Positions 25,255 through 34,450 of a DNA stretch of 64,000 nt are shown piece after piece. The notes beneath the pieces are model-generated. The model was not told where the DNA came from. It made no database searches and saw only the letters and a program-made list of their open reading frames with translations. Within the stretch, counting starts at the first letter, position 1. Every line of letters starts with the position of its first letter. The DNA comes from Pseudomonas sp. ANT_J12 (GTDB lineage: Bacteria > Pseudomonadota > Gammaproteobacteria > Pseudomonadales > Pseudomonadaceae): the NCBI RefSeq assembly GCF_008370045.1, contig NZ_VOBN01000011.1, positions 124,001-188,000 on the forward strand. The letters are read 5' to 3'. Both the position numbers and the translations under genes were made by a program.

Positions 25255-27609
25255 ATGCCCCTTGAGCAGCAACGACGTCTCGGTATGAAAGCCTTACTCA
25301 TACATGAAGAGCTTTCAAATAAAACGGCGGCAGGCCGCGCGGTGAGAGAGTTAGCCGAGGTATTGGAAGGGCGTCAGGTGGAAGTCATATTGGCGCAATC
25401 GGCACTGGATGCGATTGCCATCATCCATTCCGACCCGATGGTGCAATGTGTGCTGCTCGATTGGGACCTGAGTCTGGACGACAGCCATGAGATAGCCATG
25501 AGCGTGCTGGATGCCGTGCGCGAACGCAGTGAAGCGGTGCCGATTTTTCTCCTGGCCGACCGCAGCAGTGCAGCCACCATTGCGTTGGATGCCATGCAGA
25601 AATCGGATGATTTCATCTGGCTGCTGGAAGACACTAGCGTCTTTATCGGTGGGCGAATCATTGCGGCCATCCAGCGCTATCGAGACGAGGTATTGCCGCC
25701 GATGTTCGGCGCGTTGGTACGCTTTTCCCAGGTCTATGAATACTCCTGGCACACCCCGGGGCATACCGGTGGCACAGCCTTTTTGAAGTCGACAGTAGGG
25801 CGCGCGTTCTTCGATTTTTTTGGTGAAAACCTGTTCCGTTCCGACTTGTCGATTTCTGTCGGTGAACTCGGTTCGTTGCTCGATCACTCCGGGCCCATCG
25901 GCGCCAGCGAAGTGTATGCGGCCAGGGTCTTCGGCGCCCATCGCACCTATCATGTCACCAATGGTTCCTCGACCTCCAATCGGGTGATCCTGATGGCCAG
26001 TGTGACCCGTGGCCAGGTCACCCTGTGTGACCGCAACTGTCATAAGTCGGTCGAGCACGCCATGACGATGTCTGGGGCGATACCCACCTATCTTGTGCCG
26101 CTGCGTAATCACTACGGTTTGATCGGGCCAATCCCCCCGCAGCACCTGACCGTTGAGGCGATCCGCGAGAGCATCGCCAACAACCCGCTGGTGACTGATG
26201 GGACCGACCCGACGCCGATGCACGCGATCATCACCAACTCTACCTATGACGGCCTCTGCTACAACGTGTCGCGAGTCGAGGAGTTGCTGGGCGCTAGCGT
26301 CGACCGCCTGCATTTCGACGAAGCCTGGTTCGGCTATGCACGCTTCAATCCGATTTATCGCGAACGTTTCGCCATGCATGGCGAGCCGGGCGATCACGGC
26401 CCGGACCGGCCGACGGTGTTTGCCACCCAGTCCACTCACAAATTATTGGCGGCGTTGTCCCAGGCTTCGATGATTCATGTTCGAGACGGCCGGCGCCCTA
26501 TCGATCATGCACGATTCAACGAGTCGTTCATGATGCATGCTTCGACTTCGCCGAATTACGCCATCATCGCCTCCAACGATGTCAGCGCCGCGATGATGGA
26601 CGGCCCGGGCGGCAAGGCCCTGACAGGCGATGCCATTCGCGAGGCGATTGCCTTTCGGCGCATGCTCGCGCGGCTCAATGGCGAGTTTCAAGGCCGCGAT
26701 GAGTGGTTTTTCAATGTCTGGCAGCCGGATACGGTGACCTTGCCCAAGACAGGCCAGACAATACCTTTTCATATCGCCGACGAGGCCTTGCTGGCGAGCG
26801 ACCCGGCTTGCTGGTTCCTCAAGCCCAATGCCGCCTGGCATGGCTTTGGCGATATAGAGGATGGCTATTGCCTGCTCGACCCGATCAAGGTTTCGATTAC
26901 CACGCCGGGCATTCTGCCTGTCGGCGGCATGGGCGAGCTGGGTATACCTGCCCAAGTGGTCACGGCCTACCTGGACCGGCAGGGCATCGTGGTCGAGAAA
27001 ACCACCGATTTCACGATTCTGGTGCTGTTCTCCATCGGCGTCACCAAGGGCAAATGGGGGACGTTGGTCAACGCATTGCTCGACTTCAAGCGCGATTACG
27101 ACGCCAACGCTCCATTGGATCGAGTCTTGCCCGGGCTGTTGACCGCCCATCCGCTGCGTTATCAAAGCATGGGGCTACGTGACCTCTGTGAAACCATGTT
27201 TGTCGCGATGGCCGAGTTGCGCACCACTGAAACAATGTCCCAAGCATTTTCGATGTTACCGGTACCTGATCTGAGCCCAGTAATGGCCTATGAGCAACTG
27301 GTACGCGGCAACGTGGAAATTGTGTCCCTCGACAGGATGGCGGGCCGTACCGTGGCCACTGCCGTTGTACCTTATCCGCCGGGTATTCCATTGTTGATGC
27401 CGGGTGAGAACGCTGGCGCAGCCGATGGTGCGGTACTCGGCTACCTCAAGGCATTGGAAAGCTTTGACCGGCATTTCCCTGGGTTCACTCATGACACTCA
27501 TGGCGTCGAAGTGGAAGAGGGGCGTTATCTGGTCCGCTGCATAACAACCCCGGTACAGGCTCCAGCACTGGGGGCTCAGGCCTTCCACAGGGATAACATC
27601 GGTGAATAA
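25255..27609 (+). CDS. adiA: Acid-inducible-type arginine decarboxylase (Orn/Lys/Arg family)
   Basis: 784 aa PLP enzyme, fold type I, with an N-terminal receiver-like wing domain (about residues 12-140; VLLDWDLS, IFLLADRS). The core reads SWHTPGHTGGTAF, NLFRSDLSISVGELGSLLDHSG, CHKSVEHAMTMSGA, THKLLAALSQAS (PLP lysine) and HFDEAWFGYARFNPIY. It follows the E. coli AdiA sequence more closely than LdcC or SpeF (GEPGDH, MMHASTSPNYAI), so agmatine formation with proton consumption is the best guess; lysine is the alternative. GGAGG six bases before the ATG fixes the start. Its stop overlaps the next start by 8 bases. Confidence 0.82.
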   Translation: MPLEQQRRLGMKALLIHEELSNKTAAGRAVRELAEVLEGRQVEVILAQSALDAIAIIHSDPMVQCVLLDWDLSLDDSHEIAMSVLDAVRERSEAVPIFLLADRSSAATIALDAMQKSDDFIWLLEDTSVFIGGRIIAAIQRYRDEVLPPMFGALVRFSQVYEYSWHTPGHTGGTAFLKSTVGRAFFDFFGENLFRSDLSISVGELGSLLDHSGPIGASEVYAARVFGAHRTYHVTNGSSTSNRVILMASVTRGQVTLCDRNCHKSVEHAMTMSGAIPTYLVPLRNHYGLIGPIPPQHLTVEAIRESIANNPLVTDGTDPTPMHAIITNSTYDGLCYNVSRVEELLGASVDRLHFDEAWFGYARFNPIYRERFAMHGEPGDHGPDRPTVFATQSTHKLLAALSQASMIHVRDGRRPIDHARFNESFMMHASTSPNYAIIASNDVSAAMMDGPGGKALTGDAIREAIAFRRMLARLNGEFQGRDEWFFNVWQPDTVTLPKTGQTIPFHIADEALLASDPACWFLKPNAAWHGFGDIEDGYCLLDPIKVSITTPGILPVGGMGELGIPAQVVTAYLDRQGIVVEKTTDFTILVLFSIGVTKGKWGTLVNALLDFKRDYDANAPLDRVLPGLLTAHPLRYQSMGLRDLCETMFVAMAELRTTETMSQAFSMLPVPDLSPVMAYEQLVRGNVEIVSLDRMAGRTVATAVVPYPPGIPLLMPGENAGAADGAVLGYLKALESFDRHFPGFTHDTHGVEVEEGRYLVRCITTPVQAPALGAQAFHRDNIGE

Positions 27610-29785
27610 ACTAAAAGTGGCCGCTAACGCAGCCTCACGCATCAGTTTTTTAACCTCGCGTGAAGTCGTGGACTTTTCTCAAACCGACCTGACGGATGTT
27701 GCTGCCGCCGTGATTACCGGCGCGGATGTTCAAAACGGTTTGCTCGATGTCATCAGTCGATCCGGATTCGATATCCCGATCTTCTTTGCCGTTAGCGCCA
27801 AGGACGAATTGTCTGGGGAAAACCTGCCCAGCATTGAGCATGTCCTGCTGCAAATCAGCGGCGTGTTCGACTTGGGCAGCGGTAAGGCCGAGTACTACGG
27901 CGACAAATTGGAAACAGCGGCCAGTCAATACGAGGAAGCATTGCTGCCGCCGTTCTTCGGTGCGCTCAAACACTATGTCGAGCGCGGCAATTCGACGTTT
28001 GCTTGCCCGGGACATCAGGGCGGACAGTTCTTTCGCAAGCACCCGGCCGGCCGCCAATTCTTCGACTTCTTTGGCGAGACACTGTTTCGTGCCGACCGCT
28101 GTAACGCCGACGTGGAAATGGGCGATTTGCTCATCCATGAAGGGGCGCCTCTGGAAGCGCAAAAGCGCGCCGCGAAAGTCTACAACGCAGACAAAACCTA
28201 TTTTGTCTTGAACGGCACTTCAGCGTCGAACAAGGTCGTGACCAACGCCTTGCTGACTCCGGGCGATGTCGTGTTGTTCGATCGCAACAATCACAAATCA
28301 ATCCATCAGGGCGCCTTGTTTCAAGCGGGCGCTACGCCGCTGTACCTGGAAACCGCGCGTAACCCCTACGGTTTCATCGGCGGTATCGATGCGCACTGTT
28401 TTGACGAATCTTACCTGCGCGATGAGTTGCGTCGGGTTGCGCCAGGCAAGGCAGACGATCCCCGGCCATTCCGGCTGGCCGTGATTCAGCTGGGCACCTA
28501 TGACGGCACCATCTACAACGCCCGGCAGGTGGTCGATAGCATCGGCCATCTGTGCGATTACATCCTCTTCGACTCGGCGTGGGTCGGCTATGAGCAGTTC
28601 ATTCCGATGATGAAGGATTGCTCGCCGATGCTGCTCGAACTGGGACCAGACGATCCTGGCATTTTCGTCACGCAGTCGATTCACAAGCAGCAGGCGGGTT
28701 TCTCCCAGGCGTCGCAGATCCATAAAAAGGATCGCCACATCAAAGGCCAGGAGCGCTACTGCAATCATCATCGGCTGAACAACTCGTTCATGGCCCAGGC
28801 GTCCACCAGCCCGTTTTACCCGCTGTTTGCCTCACTCGATGTCAATGCGCGGATGCACAGCGGTCGCAGTGGTCATAGGCTCTGGGACGAATGCATTCGC
28901 GCCGGTATCGACGCCCGAAAATTGGTGATGGATAACTGCACCTTGATTCGACCATTCGTGCCGCCGACCATCGACGGGCGTTACTGGCAGGATTATCCGA
29001 CCGATGAAATCGCCACTAATCGACGGTTCTTCATGTTTCATCCGGAGGAGCGCTGGCACGCCTTCGAGGGCTATACCGAGAATCAATACTTCATCGATCC
29101 GTGCAAATTGCTGTTCACCACCCCGGGCATTGATGCGGCGACGGGCGAATACGCGGAGTTCGGCATCCATGCCGGGGTCCTCGCCACGTTCCTGCGTCAG
29201 TACGGCATGGTCCCTGAAAAAAGCGATCTGAACTCCATTCTGTTCTTGCTCACGCCAGCCGAAAGCCAGGCCAAGATGCAGCACCTGGTCGCGCAGATCG
29301 CGCGCTTCGAGCGGTTTATCCACGACGACGCGCCGCTGGCCGAGGTATTGCCGGGTATCTATCGCGCCCACGAAGCCCGCTACAAGGACTACAGCATTCG
29401 TCAGTTGTGCCTGGAAATGCACCAGCTCTACGCCGGACATAACGTCAAACAATTGCAAAAGGACATGTTCCGCAAAGCTCATATGCCCGCCGTAGTCATG
29501 GACCCCCGCGAGGCGAATCTTGAGTTTGTGCGCGGCAAAGTAGAGCTGATCGCGCTCGAAGACGCCCAGGGACGAATCGCCGCAGAAGGGGCTCTGCCTT
29601 ATCCGCCGGGGGTTCTGTGTGTGGTCCCCGGTGAAGTGTGGTCGGGTGCGGCGCTGAGCTATTTCCTGGCGCTACAGGATGCAATCAATCGCTTGCCTGG
29701 CTTCAATCCCGAATTACAGGGTGTTTACCTCAAGACGGAAGAGGGTGGTCGCATTCGGGCGTATGGCTACGTCATCAAGCAATAA
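27602..29785 (+). CDS. speF: Ornithine decarboxylase, SpeC/SpeF type
   Basis: 727 aa fold-type-I PLP decarboxylase with a short N-terminal wing domain. Core motifs: FACPGHQGGQFFRKHPAGRQ, LFRADRCNADVEMGDLLIHEG, NGTSASNKVVTNALLTPGD, DRNNHKSIHQGALFQAG, FDSAWVGYEQFIP and TQSIHKQQAGFSQASQIHKK (PLP lysine). These match the ornithine-specific branch. It starts with GTG at 27602, eight bases before the end of the previous gene, so the two decarboxylases are translationally coupled. With the antiporter downstream it forms the classic speF-potE pair that produces and exports putrescine. Confidence 0.88.
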   Translation: MNKLKVAANAASRISFLTSREVVDFSQTDLTDVAAAVITGADVQNGLLDVISRSGFDIPIFFAVSAKDELSGENLPSIEHVLLQISGVFDLGSGKAEYYGDKLETAASQYEEALLPPFFGALKHYVERGNSTFACPGHQGGQFFRKHPAGRQFFDFFGETLFRADRCNADVEMGDLLIHEGAPLEAQKRAAKVYNADKTYFVLNGTSASNKVVTNALLTPGDVVLFDRNNHKSIHQGALFQAGATPLYLETARNPYGFIGGIDAHCFDESYLRDELRRVAPGKADDPRPFRLAVIQLGTYDGTIYNARQVVDSIGHLCDYILFDSAWVGYEQFIPMMKDCSPMLLELGPDDPGIFVTQSIHKQQAGFSQASQIHKKDRHIKGQERYCNHHRLNNSFMAQASTSPFYPLFASLDVNARMHSGRSGHRLWDECIRAGIDARKLVMDNCTLIRPFVPPTIDGRYWQDYPTDEIATNRRFFMFHPEERWHAFEGYTENQYFIDPCKLLFTTPGIDAATGEYAEFGIHAGVLATFLRQYGMVPEKSDLNSILFLLTPAESQAKMQHLVAQIARFERFIHDDAPLAEVLPGIYRAHEARYKDYSIRQLCLEMHQLYAGHNVKQLQKDMFRKAHMPAVVMDPREANLEFVRGKVELIALEDAQGRIAAEGALPYPPGVLCVVPGEVWSGAALSYFLALQDAINRLPGFNPELQGVYLKTEEGGRIRAYGYVIKQ

Positions 29786-29842
29786 AACGTTCCTGAGTGG
29801 GCACTGGAAGTTCATCCCGGTATTCGTCTATCCGCAATGCAG

Positions 29843-29864
29843 CGCTCCGCGAAGGAGCGTTTTT
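29843..29864 (+). terminator. Hairpin and T-run between speF and potE
   Basis: CGCTCC-GCGAA-GGAGCG followed by TTTTT, a compact intrinsic-terminator shape 58 bases after the speF stop. The potE ribosome site (GGAG) starts only a few bases later, so it may attenuate rather than fully stop transcription into potE. Confidence 0.6.
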
Positions 29865-29875
29865 GGAGTTCAAAT

Positions 29876-31219
29876 ATGGCCACTGTTGTGAAGAAGATGA
29901 GCGTGGTGCAACTCACCGTGCTAACGGCCATCAACATGTTGGGGTCGGGTATCGTCCTGCTGCCGTCCAAGCTGGCACAAGTGGGCACGATCTCGATTTT
30001 TTCGTGGATCGTGACGGCACTTGGCTCGCTGGCCCTGGCTTATGCCTTCGCCAAGTGCGGGCGTTTCAGCCGCAAGCCTGGCGGTATGGGCGGGTATGCC
30101 GAATACGCCTTTGGTCGCTCCGGCAACTTCATGTCTAACTACACCTATGGCGTGTCGCTGCTGATCGCCAACGTTGCCATCGCGATTACGGCGGTGGGGT
30201 ATGCAACGGAGTTGTTCCATGTGACGTTGACGCCTATCGGCGTCGCGGTAGCTACCGTGGTGCTGCTGTGGTTGACCACCATCGCTAACTTCGGCGGCCC
30301 CCACATTACCGGCCAGATCGGCAATGTTACCATCATGGGCGTCATCATTCCGGTGCTGGGGGTTTCGATACTGGGCTGGTTCTGGTTCGACTCATCGCTG
30401 TACGTTGCCGCCTGGAACCCACACGACATGCCGATTTTCCATGCGGTTGGCGCATCGATTTCGATAACCCTGTGGGCCTTTCTTGGTCTCGAATCGGCGT
30501 GTGCGAACACCGACGCAGTGGAAAATCCAGAGCGTAATGTGCCGATCGCAGTACTGGGCGGGACGATCGGTGCAGCGGTCATCTATATCGCGTCGACTAA
30601 TGTGATCGCCGGGATTGTGCCGAACATGGACCTTGCCGCCTCCACCGCGCCCTTCGGGCTGGCGTTCGCCACCATGTTCACCCCACTGATAGGCAACATT
30701 GTCATGGGGCTGATGATCATTGCCTGTATCGGTTCGCTGCTCGGTTGGCAGTTCACCATTGCCCAAGTGTTCAAAAGCTCGGCCGATGTTGGCTATTTCC
30801 TGAAGATCTTCGCCAAGACGACCAAGTCCGGCACCCCCATCGTAGGCATGCTGGTGCTGGTGGTCTGTCAGAGTGTTTTGACGCTGATGACCATCAGTCC
30901 GGACCTGAGCAAACAGTTCGACATGATCGTCAACCTGGCGGTAGTGACCAACCTGGTCCCGTACTTGATGTCGATGGCCGCTTTGATGACGATTCAGAAG
31001 GCGGCTGGTGTCACTCCTCGCAAGGCCTTGCTTACCAATGGCATTGCCTATGTCGCGGCTGCGTATAGCTACTACGCGCTCTATAGCTCCGGTGCCGATG
31101 CAATGATGTTGGGCGGTATTGTCACCATGCTCGGATGGACCCTGTATGGGACTGTCAGTCGTCGATTCATGACGGTCGATACCCCAGTCGTGGAAGCTCA
31201 GTGGCCTCAGAAGGTGTAG
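29876..31219 (+). CDS. potE: PotE-type putrescine/ornithine antiporter
   Basis: 447 aa APC-family exchanger with about 12 membrane helices. Motifs are the same as in the paralogue at 4-1413: NMLGSGIVLLPSKLAQVG, GGMGGYAEYAFGRSGNF, GLESACANTDAVENPERNVP, GWQFTIAQVFKSSADVGYF. The ATG at 29876 has GGAG eight bases upstream; the frame is open earlier but passes through the hairpin. Directly following an ornithine decarboxylase, the natural role is ornithine uptake coupled to putrescine export, consuming one proton per cycle together with SpeF. Confidence 0.9.
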   Translation: MATVVKKMSVVQLTVLTAINMLGSGIVLLPSKLAQVGTISIFSWIVTALGSLALAYAFAKCGRFSRKPGGMGGYAEYAFGRSGNFMSNYTYGVSLLIANVAIAITAVGYATELFHVTLTPIGVAVATVVLLWLTTIANFGGPHITGQIGNVTIMGVIIPVLGVSILGWFWFDSSLYVAAWNPHDMPIFHAVGASISITLWAFLGLESACANTDAVENPERNVPIAVLGGTIGAAVIYIASTNVIAGIVPNMDLAASTAPFGLAFATMFTPLIGNIVMGLMIIACIGSLLGWQFTIAQVFKSSADVGYFLKIFAKTTKSGTPIVGMLVLVVCQSVLTLMTISPDLSKQFDMIVNLAVVTNLVPYLMSMAALMTIQKAAGVTPRKALLTNGIAYVAAAYSYYALYSSGADAMMLGGIVTMLGWTLYGTVSRRFMTVDTPVVEAQWPQKV

Positions 31220-31802
31220 TCAGTAAATTCGACTTTTCTTGGGTACGTCACCCAAAGTACGTCCGCCAAACTGACCTTGCCAGTTGGCTACGTGGCGTCT
31301 GGCTAAGTCTCCGCGATGGGGCGGCGGTTCGCCGTGTACGTGATTCCTAGGCAGGTGGGGCTGACGCTGGCGATTTGGGTTGGCACCTTGCTGCACTGTA
31401 AACCCGTCTCGCCTTGTTGCTGACAAAGATCAAGCCGCCCGAACCCGAAACGCTCAATCTGGAGTTCTACTCATTCCTAAATCCTAAGCCGGGTATAATC
31501 CCAAGATTGTATTTTTACTTCCTATAAATTTAGATTTTTACTTCCGGGTACTCTAGTGTAAGGCACGGTTACTGTCTGTTTCCTCAAACCTACGAAGCCC
31601 TACTAACAGTCTGAATTACCTGATTTTTTAACTGAGTTTCACAAAATACCGGTTTTTCATACTTTTAAAACCGTAGCTTTATGAAATCCATAAATATTAA
31701 ATATATTAAAAACAATAGCTTACAATCCTGCGAAATTTCCCTCGCGATTTCTTAATATAGTGCTAAACCTGTAGTGTCCACACTCATCCCGAGACGACAC
31801 TC
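31220..31802. other. Gap holding the probable end of the Tn7-like element
   Basis: 583 bases. The first part (to about 31480) has ordinary GC and a small hairpin TTGGGT-ACGTC-ACCCAA at 31239-31255. From about 31485 composition turns AT-rich, which may mark the transposon boundary. The sequence just before the first transposition gene contains a palindrome AGTGT-CC-ACACT (31773-31784), 18 bases before the ATG, a possible operator. No ORF with a ribosome site was seen. Confidence 0.45.
31511..31545. repeat. Two direct repeats, candidate transposase-binding sites
   Basis: ATTTTTACTTCC occurs at 31511-31522 and again at 31534-31545, exactly 23 bases apart. Tn7-like ends carry several TnsB-binding sites of about 20-22 bases in tandem, so these fit one end of the element. 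I found no convincing copies elsewhere in the window, so the other end is not located. Confidence 0.4.
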
Positions 31803-32480
31803 ATGACTTACCTAGGTGCTTTAGTCCTCCAGCTTAACGATTCAGAACTGTGCCTGATCACGGGCAAGGTCTTGGTGGGTAATCGGGTCAAGCTGCAAAG
31901 GTGGTCTGACGGCTCCGTCCGGACAGCGAAAGAGGAGCACGTCGTCCATATTCCTGTACCTGATGCAGTCGAGCGGCTCCGGACTTTGCTTGTGTCCGAG
32001 ACCCATCCTCCCGCTTATGAAAATTTGGATGGCAAATTGGATCTGGTCGCAGCGGCGTACGCGTACACTTCCGCGTTCAGCGGTGTAATGCCTACGGATA
32101 AGCTCAGTCGCGGAATCCGGACAATTGATGGTCTGAACAACACAGACAGTTCGGCTACGCATTCAACCACTATCGCACCATTCAAAGAGGACTTCGTACG
32201 GGAAGCAATTATTGTCGAGGTTTTGCTGTCAAATCTGACTGTGAATGCGTCAGGCAAGATCGCGATCTGGGGTACGAAAGTAGACATGATTCGATTAATT
32301 CAAGTCTACTGCTGCACTGCAGGCGTCCGCTTTCCCACTAAGTCTTTAGTACTTCGCCGTTTTGACGGGATCATCTCATTCTTCACGCATAAGCTAGCAG
32401 AGCCAGACTTGGCTTTCGTGCTTAATAATCTATATCCACTGCGAGAGCTTCGTGTTGATATTCAGGAGATGGAGCCATGA
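31803..32480 (+). CDS. Unknown first protein of Tn7-like operon
   Basis: 225 aa, not recognised. It stands where Tn7-like operons carry tnsA, and its stop overlaps the transposase start (ATGA), so it belongs to the operon. The order resembles the five-gene tniCABDE set of AbaR-type transposons in Acinetobacter, where the first protein is similar in size (from memory). I do not see the E...D...QxK residues of a TnsA endonuclease. There is no membrane segment; the N-terminal half (LGALVLQLNDSELCLITGKVLVGNRVKLQRWSDG) looks beta-rich. It could be a diverged TnsA, or a regulatory or structural partner. Confidence 0.65.
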   Translation: MTYLGALVLQLNDSELCLITGKVLVGNRVKLQRWSDGSVRTAKEEHVVHIPVPDAVERLRTLLVSETHPPAYENLDGKLDLVAAAYAYTSAFSGVMPTDKLSRGIRTIDGLNNTDSSATHSTTIAPFKEDFVREAIIVEVLLSNLTVNASGKIAIWGTKVDMIRLIQVYCCTAGVRFPTKSLVLRRFDGIISFFTHKLAEPDLAFVLNNLYPLRELRVDIQEMEP

Positions 32481-34450
32481 ACGCTTCATTGCCTCTTGAG
32501 ACTATCGTAACAGTCGATGAAGAGAACGAGGCAGCGGATCTGGCGAATAGCGTGATATCTGCTGGTCAGGCAGCCAACCAGAATGGTGTTGAAGGGGCGT
32601 CAAACCCTACCAATGGAAATCAGAATACGCCTTTTACACCTTCTTTCTACAGGGTGATTGGCTTTGACCTTTCGAGTAACAAGGTCACCCTGAAATCGGA
32701 AGTTGTCGCTGACGTTATCCGAACAGTATGCATAACCAACGTCATAAGAATTGATGAGCACATTCAGGATATTGCGCTCACCGCCGTGGCTAAGCACCGG
32801 GAGATCTCCCGAGTCAAAGCAAAGCTGGATGAGCCTATTGCAGTCGATGATGTAGACCTAGATGCAGAAATCGAGGCAAAGCGGCGGACGGAAATCCTGA
32901 GCAGGCATTGCAGAAAGGACAATCCGATTTCCAAACCGCAAGCTCTTCAGGAGTTGGGTCTTGGCCCTACAGTTTTCCATAGAATCAAAAGTATTCACCT
33001 TACCAATTCAGACTGGCATGCCCAGTTGCCTGGTCAATCTGGTCGTCAAGCTGGAGAAAACCGAATCGACCCTTATGTAGATGAGATTATCCAAGCAGTA
33101 TTCGTAACTCATCGTAAAGGCTACGGGGCCAACGACGCGGAGGTGATGGATGAAATTGAACTCCGCTGTAGAGATGCCAATAAATCCTCGCCATCTCGAA
33201 CTACCGTATGGCGGCGTTGGCAACAAATCTCAGCTAGGGAACAACTTCGATCTTCAGATGGTGCTGCAGCAGCGAATGCGAAGTATGGTGCATTTCCTAC
33301 ACCTAAGGTGGAAGACGATTATCCTGGCAGGATACATGAAATTGATCATACCCCGCTGGATTGTCACGCCATCGATTCTAAAACCGGGGAGGCACTTGGC
33401 AGGCCTCATCTGACATTGGTAAGGGATGTCGATATCGAAGGCATCTACGGGTTTGCATTGCTCTATGGCGCGCCCAAACGAGCTAGCATTTCGGCGGCAA
33501 TACGCATGGCACTTTGCCCCAAGAGCAGTTTGCTCGCCCGGCTCGGCATGTCACACCTGCACTGGCCGTTATACGGTAAACCAGAACAATACCGAGTAGA
33601 TCATGGATCTGATTTACAGGCTCTTAGTTTCAAGCTGGCATGTAACGATCAGGATATTCTTCATGTGCCTCGCCTCCGGCCTCAATCTGGAGGGGGTATA
33701 GAGCGGCAGCTTGGAATATTGAATCGCGGTCTTGCTCAAACTTTAGACGGAGGAACCGCTTCGGCGCCTAAGAAAGGGCCTGGTTATCGTCCAGGCGAGA
33801 AAGGGATTTATACCCTTGAACGACTAACAGCCATTATTGTTGCATGGATATGCAAATGGAATAATCGGAAAGGCCGTGATGGTTTGTCACCAAACGAGCG
33901 ATTTGAAAGAAAATACGGCGTTCACAACGGCGTCATTTTAGCGCCGTCAGCTGTTTCGGATCCAGATCGCTTTGTCATCGATATTCTCGAAGGTAAGTCT
34001 GTTACGGTGGCGCGTAACGGGGTCGTTACTAGGGACTTAGTCTATGAATTCGGCCCATTCAGGAACATGGTGGGGGAGAAGATAATGATCAAAATTGATC
34101 CTAATAATCTCCATAGGATTTGGGGTCTAAATGGTAATTACTGGCATCCGCTAAGCATAGTCAATATTCAGGACTCTGCCAAAACATTATCCGAACAGAA
34201 ACTTATCCTGAAGGCCCGCCGCGCAGATCGGTCTGCAAACCGCAAGCGTCTCGATGCTCAGGCTGAACTAAATCATCAGAAGGATATGGGTAAAACCGAA
34301 CGCAGAGTAATCCTGAGGGCGCAAGAGGATGTCGCGCAGAATAACCGCATGGGACACTTCGGCTCAGCTCCTAATGCCGCTCCATCCGAACCTTCTACCT
34401 CCCGCAAGTCACTTCCAGTGGTAATCATGGAAATGGATGAAGACCTATGA
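32477..34450 (+). CDS. TnsB/TniA-like DDE transposase
   Basis: 657 aa. The N-terminal third has winged-helix-like DNA-binding segments (SKPQALQELGLGPTVFHRIK; DPYVDEIIQAVFVTHRKGYGAND...SRTTVWRRWQQI). The rve/RNase H-like core has the triad Asp290 (HEIDHTPLDCHAID), Asp375 (YRVDHGSDLQ) and Glu409 (SGGGIERQLGILNRG). The beta-barrel and basic C-terminal tail follow; the tail of TnsB-type proteins contacts the ATPase. It would cut and join the 3' ends of the element. Gene ends overlap on both sides (ATGA), so translation is coupled with the ATPase gene. Confidence 0.88.
   Translation: MNASLPLETIVTVDEENEAADLANSVISAGQAANQNGVEGASNPTNGNQNTPFTPSFYRVIGFDLSSNKVTLKSEVVADVIRTVCITNVIRIDEHIQDIALTAVAKHREISRVKAKLDEPIAVDDVDLDAEIEAKRRTEILSRHCRKDNPISKPQALQELGLGPTVFHRIKSIHLTNSDWHAQLPGQSGRQAGENRIDPYVDEIIQAVFVTHRKGYGANDAEVMDEIELRCRDANKSSPSRTTVWRRWQQISAREQLRSSDGAAAANAKYGAFPTPKVEDDYPGRIHEIDHTPLDCHAIDSKTGEALGRPHLTLVRDVDIEGIYGFALLYGAPKRASISAAIRMALCPKSSLLARLGMSHLHWPLYGKPEQYRVDHGSDLQALSFKLACNDQDILHVPRLRPQSGGGIERQLGILNRGLAQTLDGGTASAPKKGPGYRPGEKGIYTLERLTAIIVAWICKWNNRKGRDGLSPNERFERKYGVHNGVILAPSAVSDPDRFVIDILEGKSVTVARNGVVTRDLVYEFGPFRNMVGEKIMIKIDPNNLHRIWGLNGNYWHPLSIVNIQDSAKTLSEQKLILKARRADRSANRKRLDAQAELNHQKDMGKTERRVILRAQEDVAQNNRMGHFGSAPNAAPSEPSTSRKSLPVVIMEMDEDL

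Noticed and set aside
25351..26439. 362-codon frame opposite to the arginine decarboxylase
   Set aside because: Antisense shadow; composition rich in R, H and G, and the plus strand codes a clear enzyme.
31220..31426. Possible 68-codon minus-strand gene after potE
   Set aside because: No ribosome site and Arg/His/Pro-rich non-coding-like composition.
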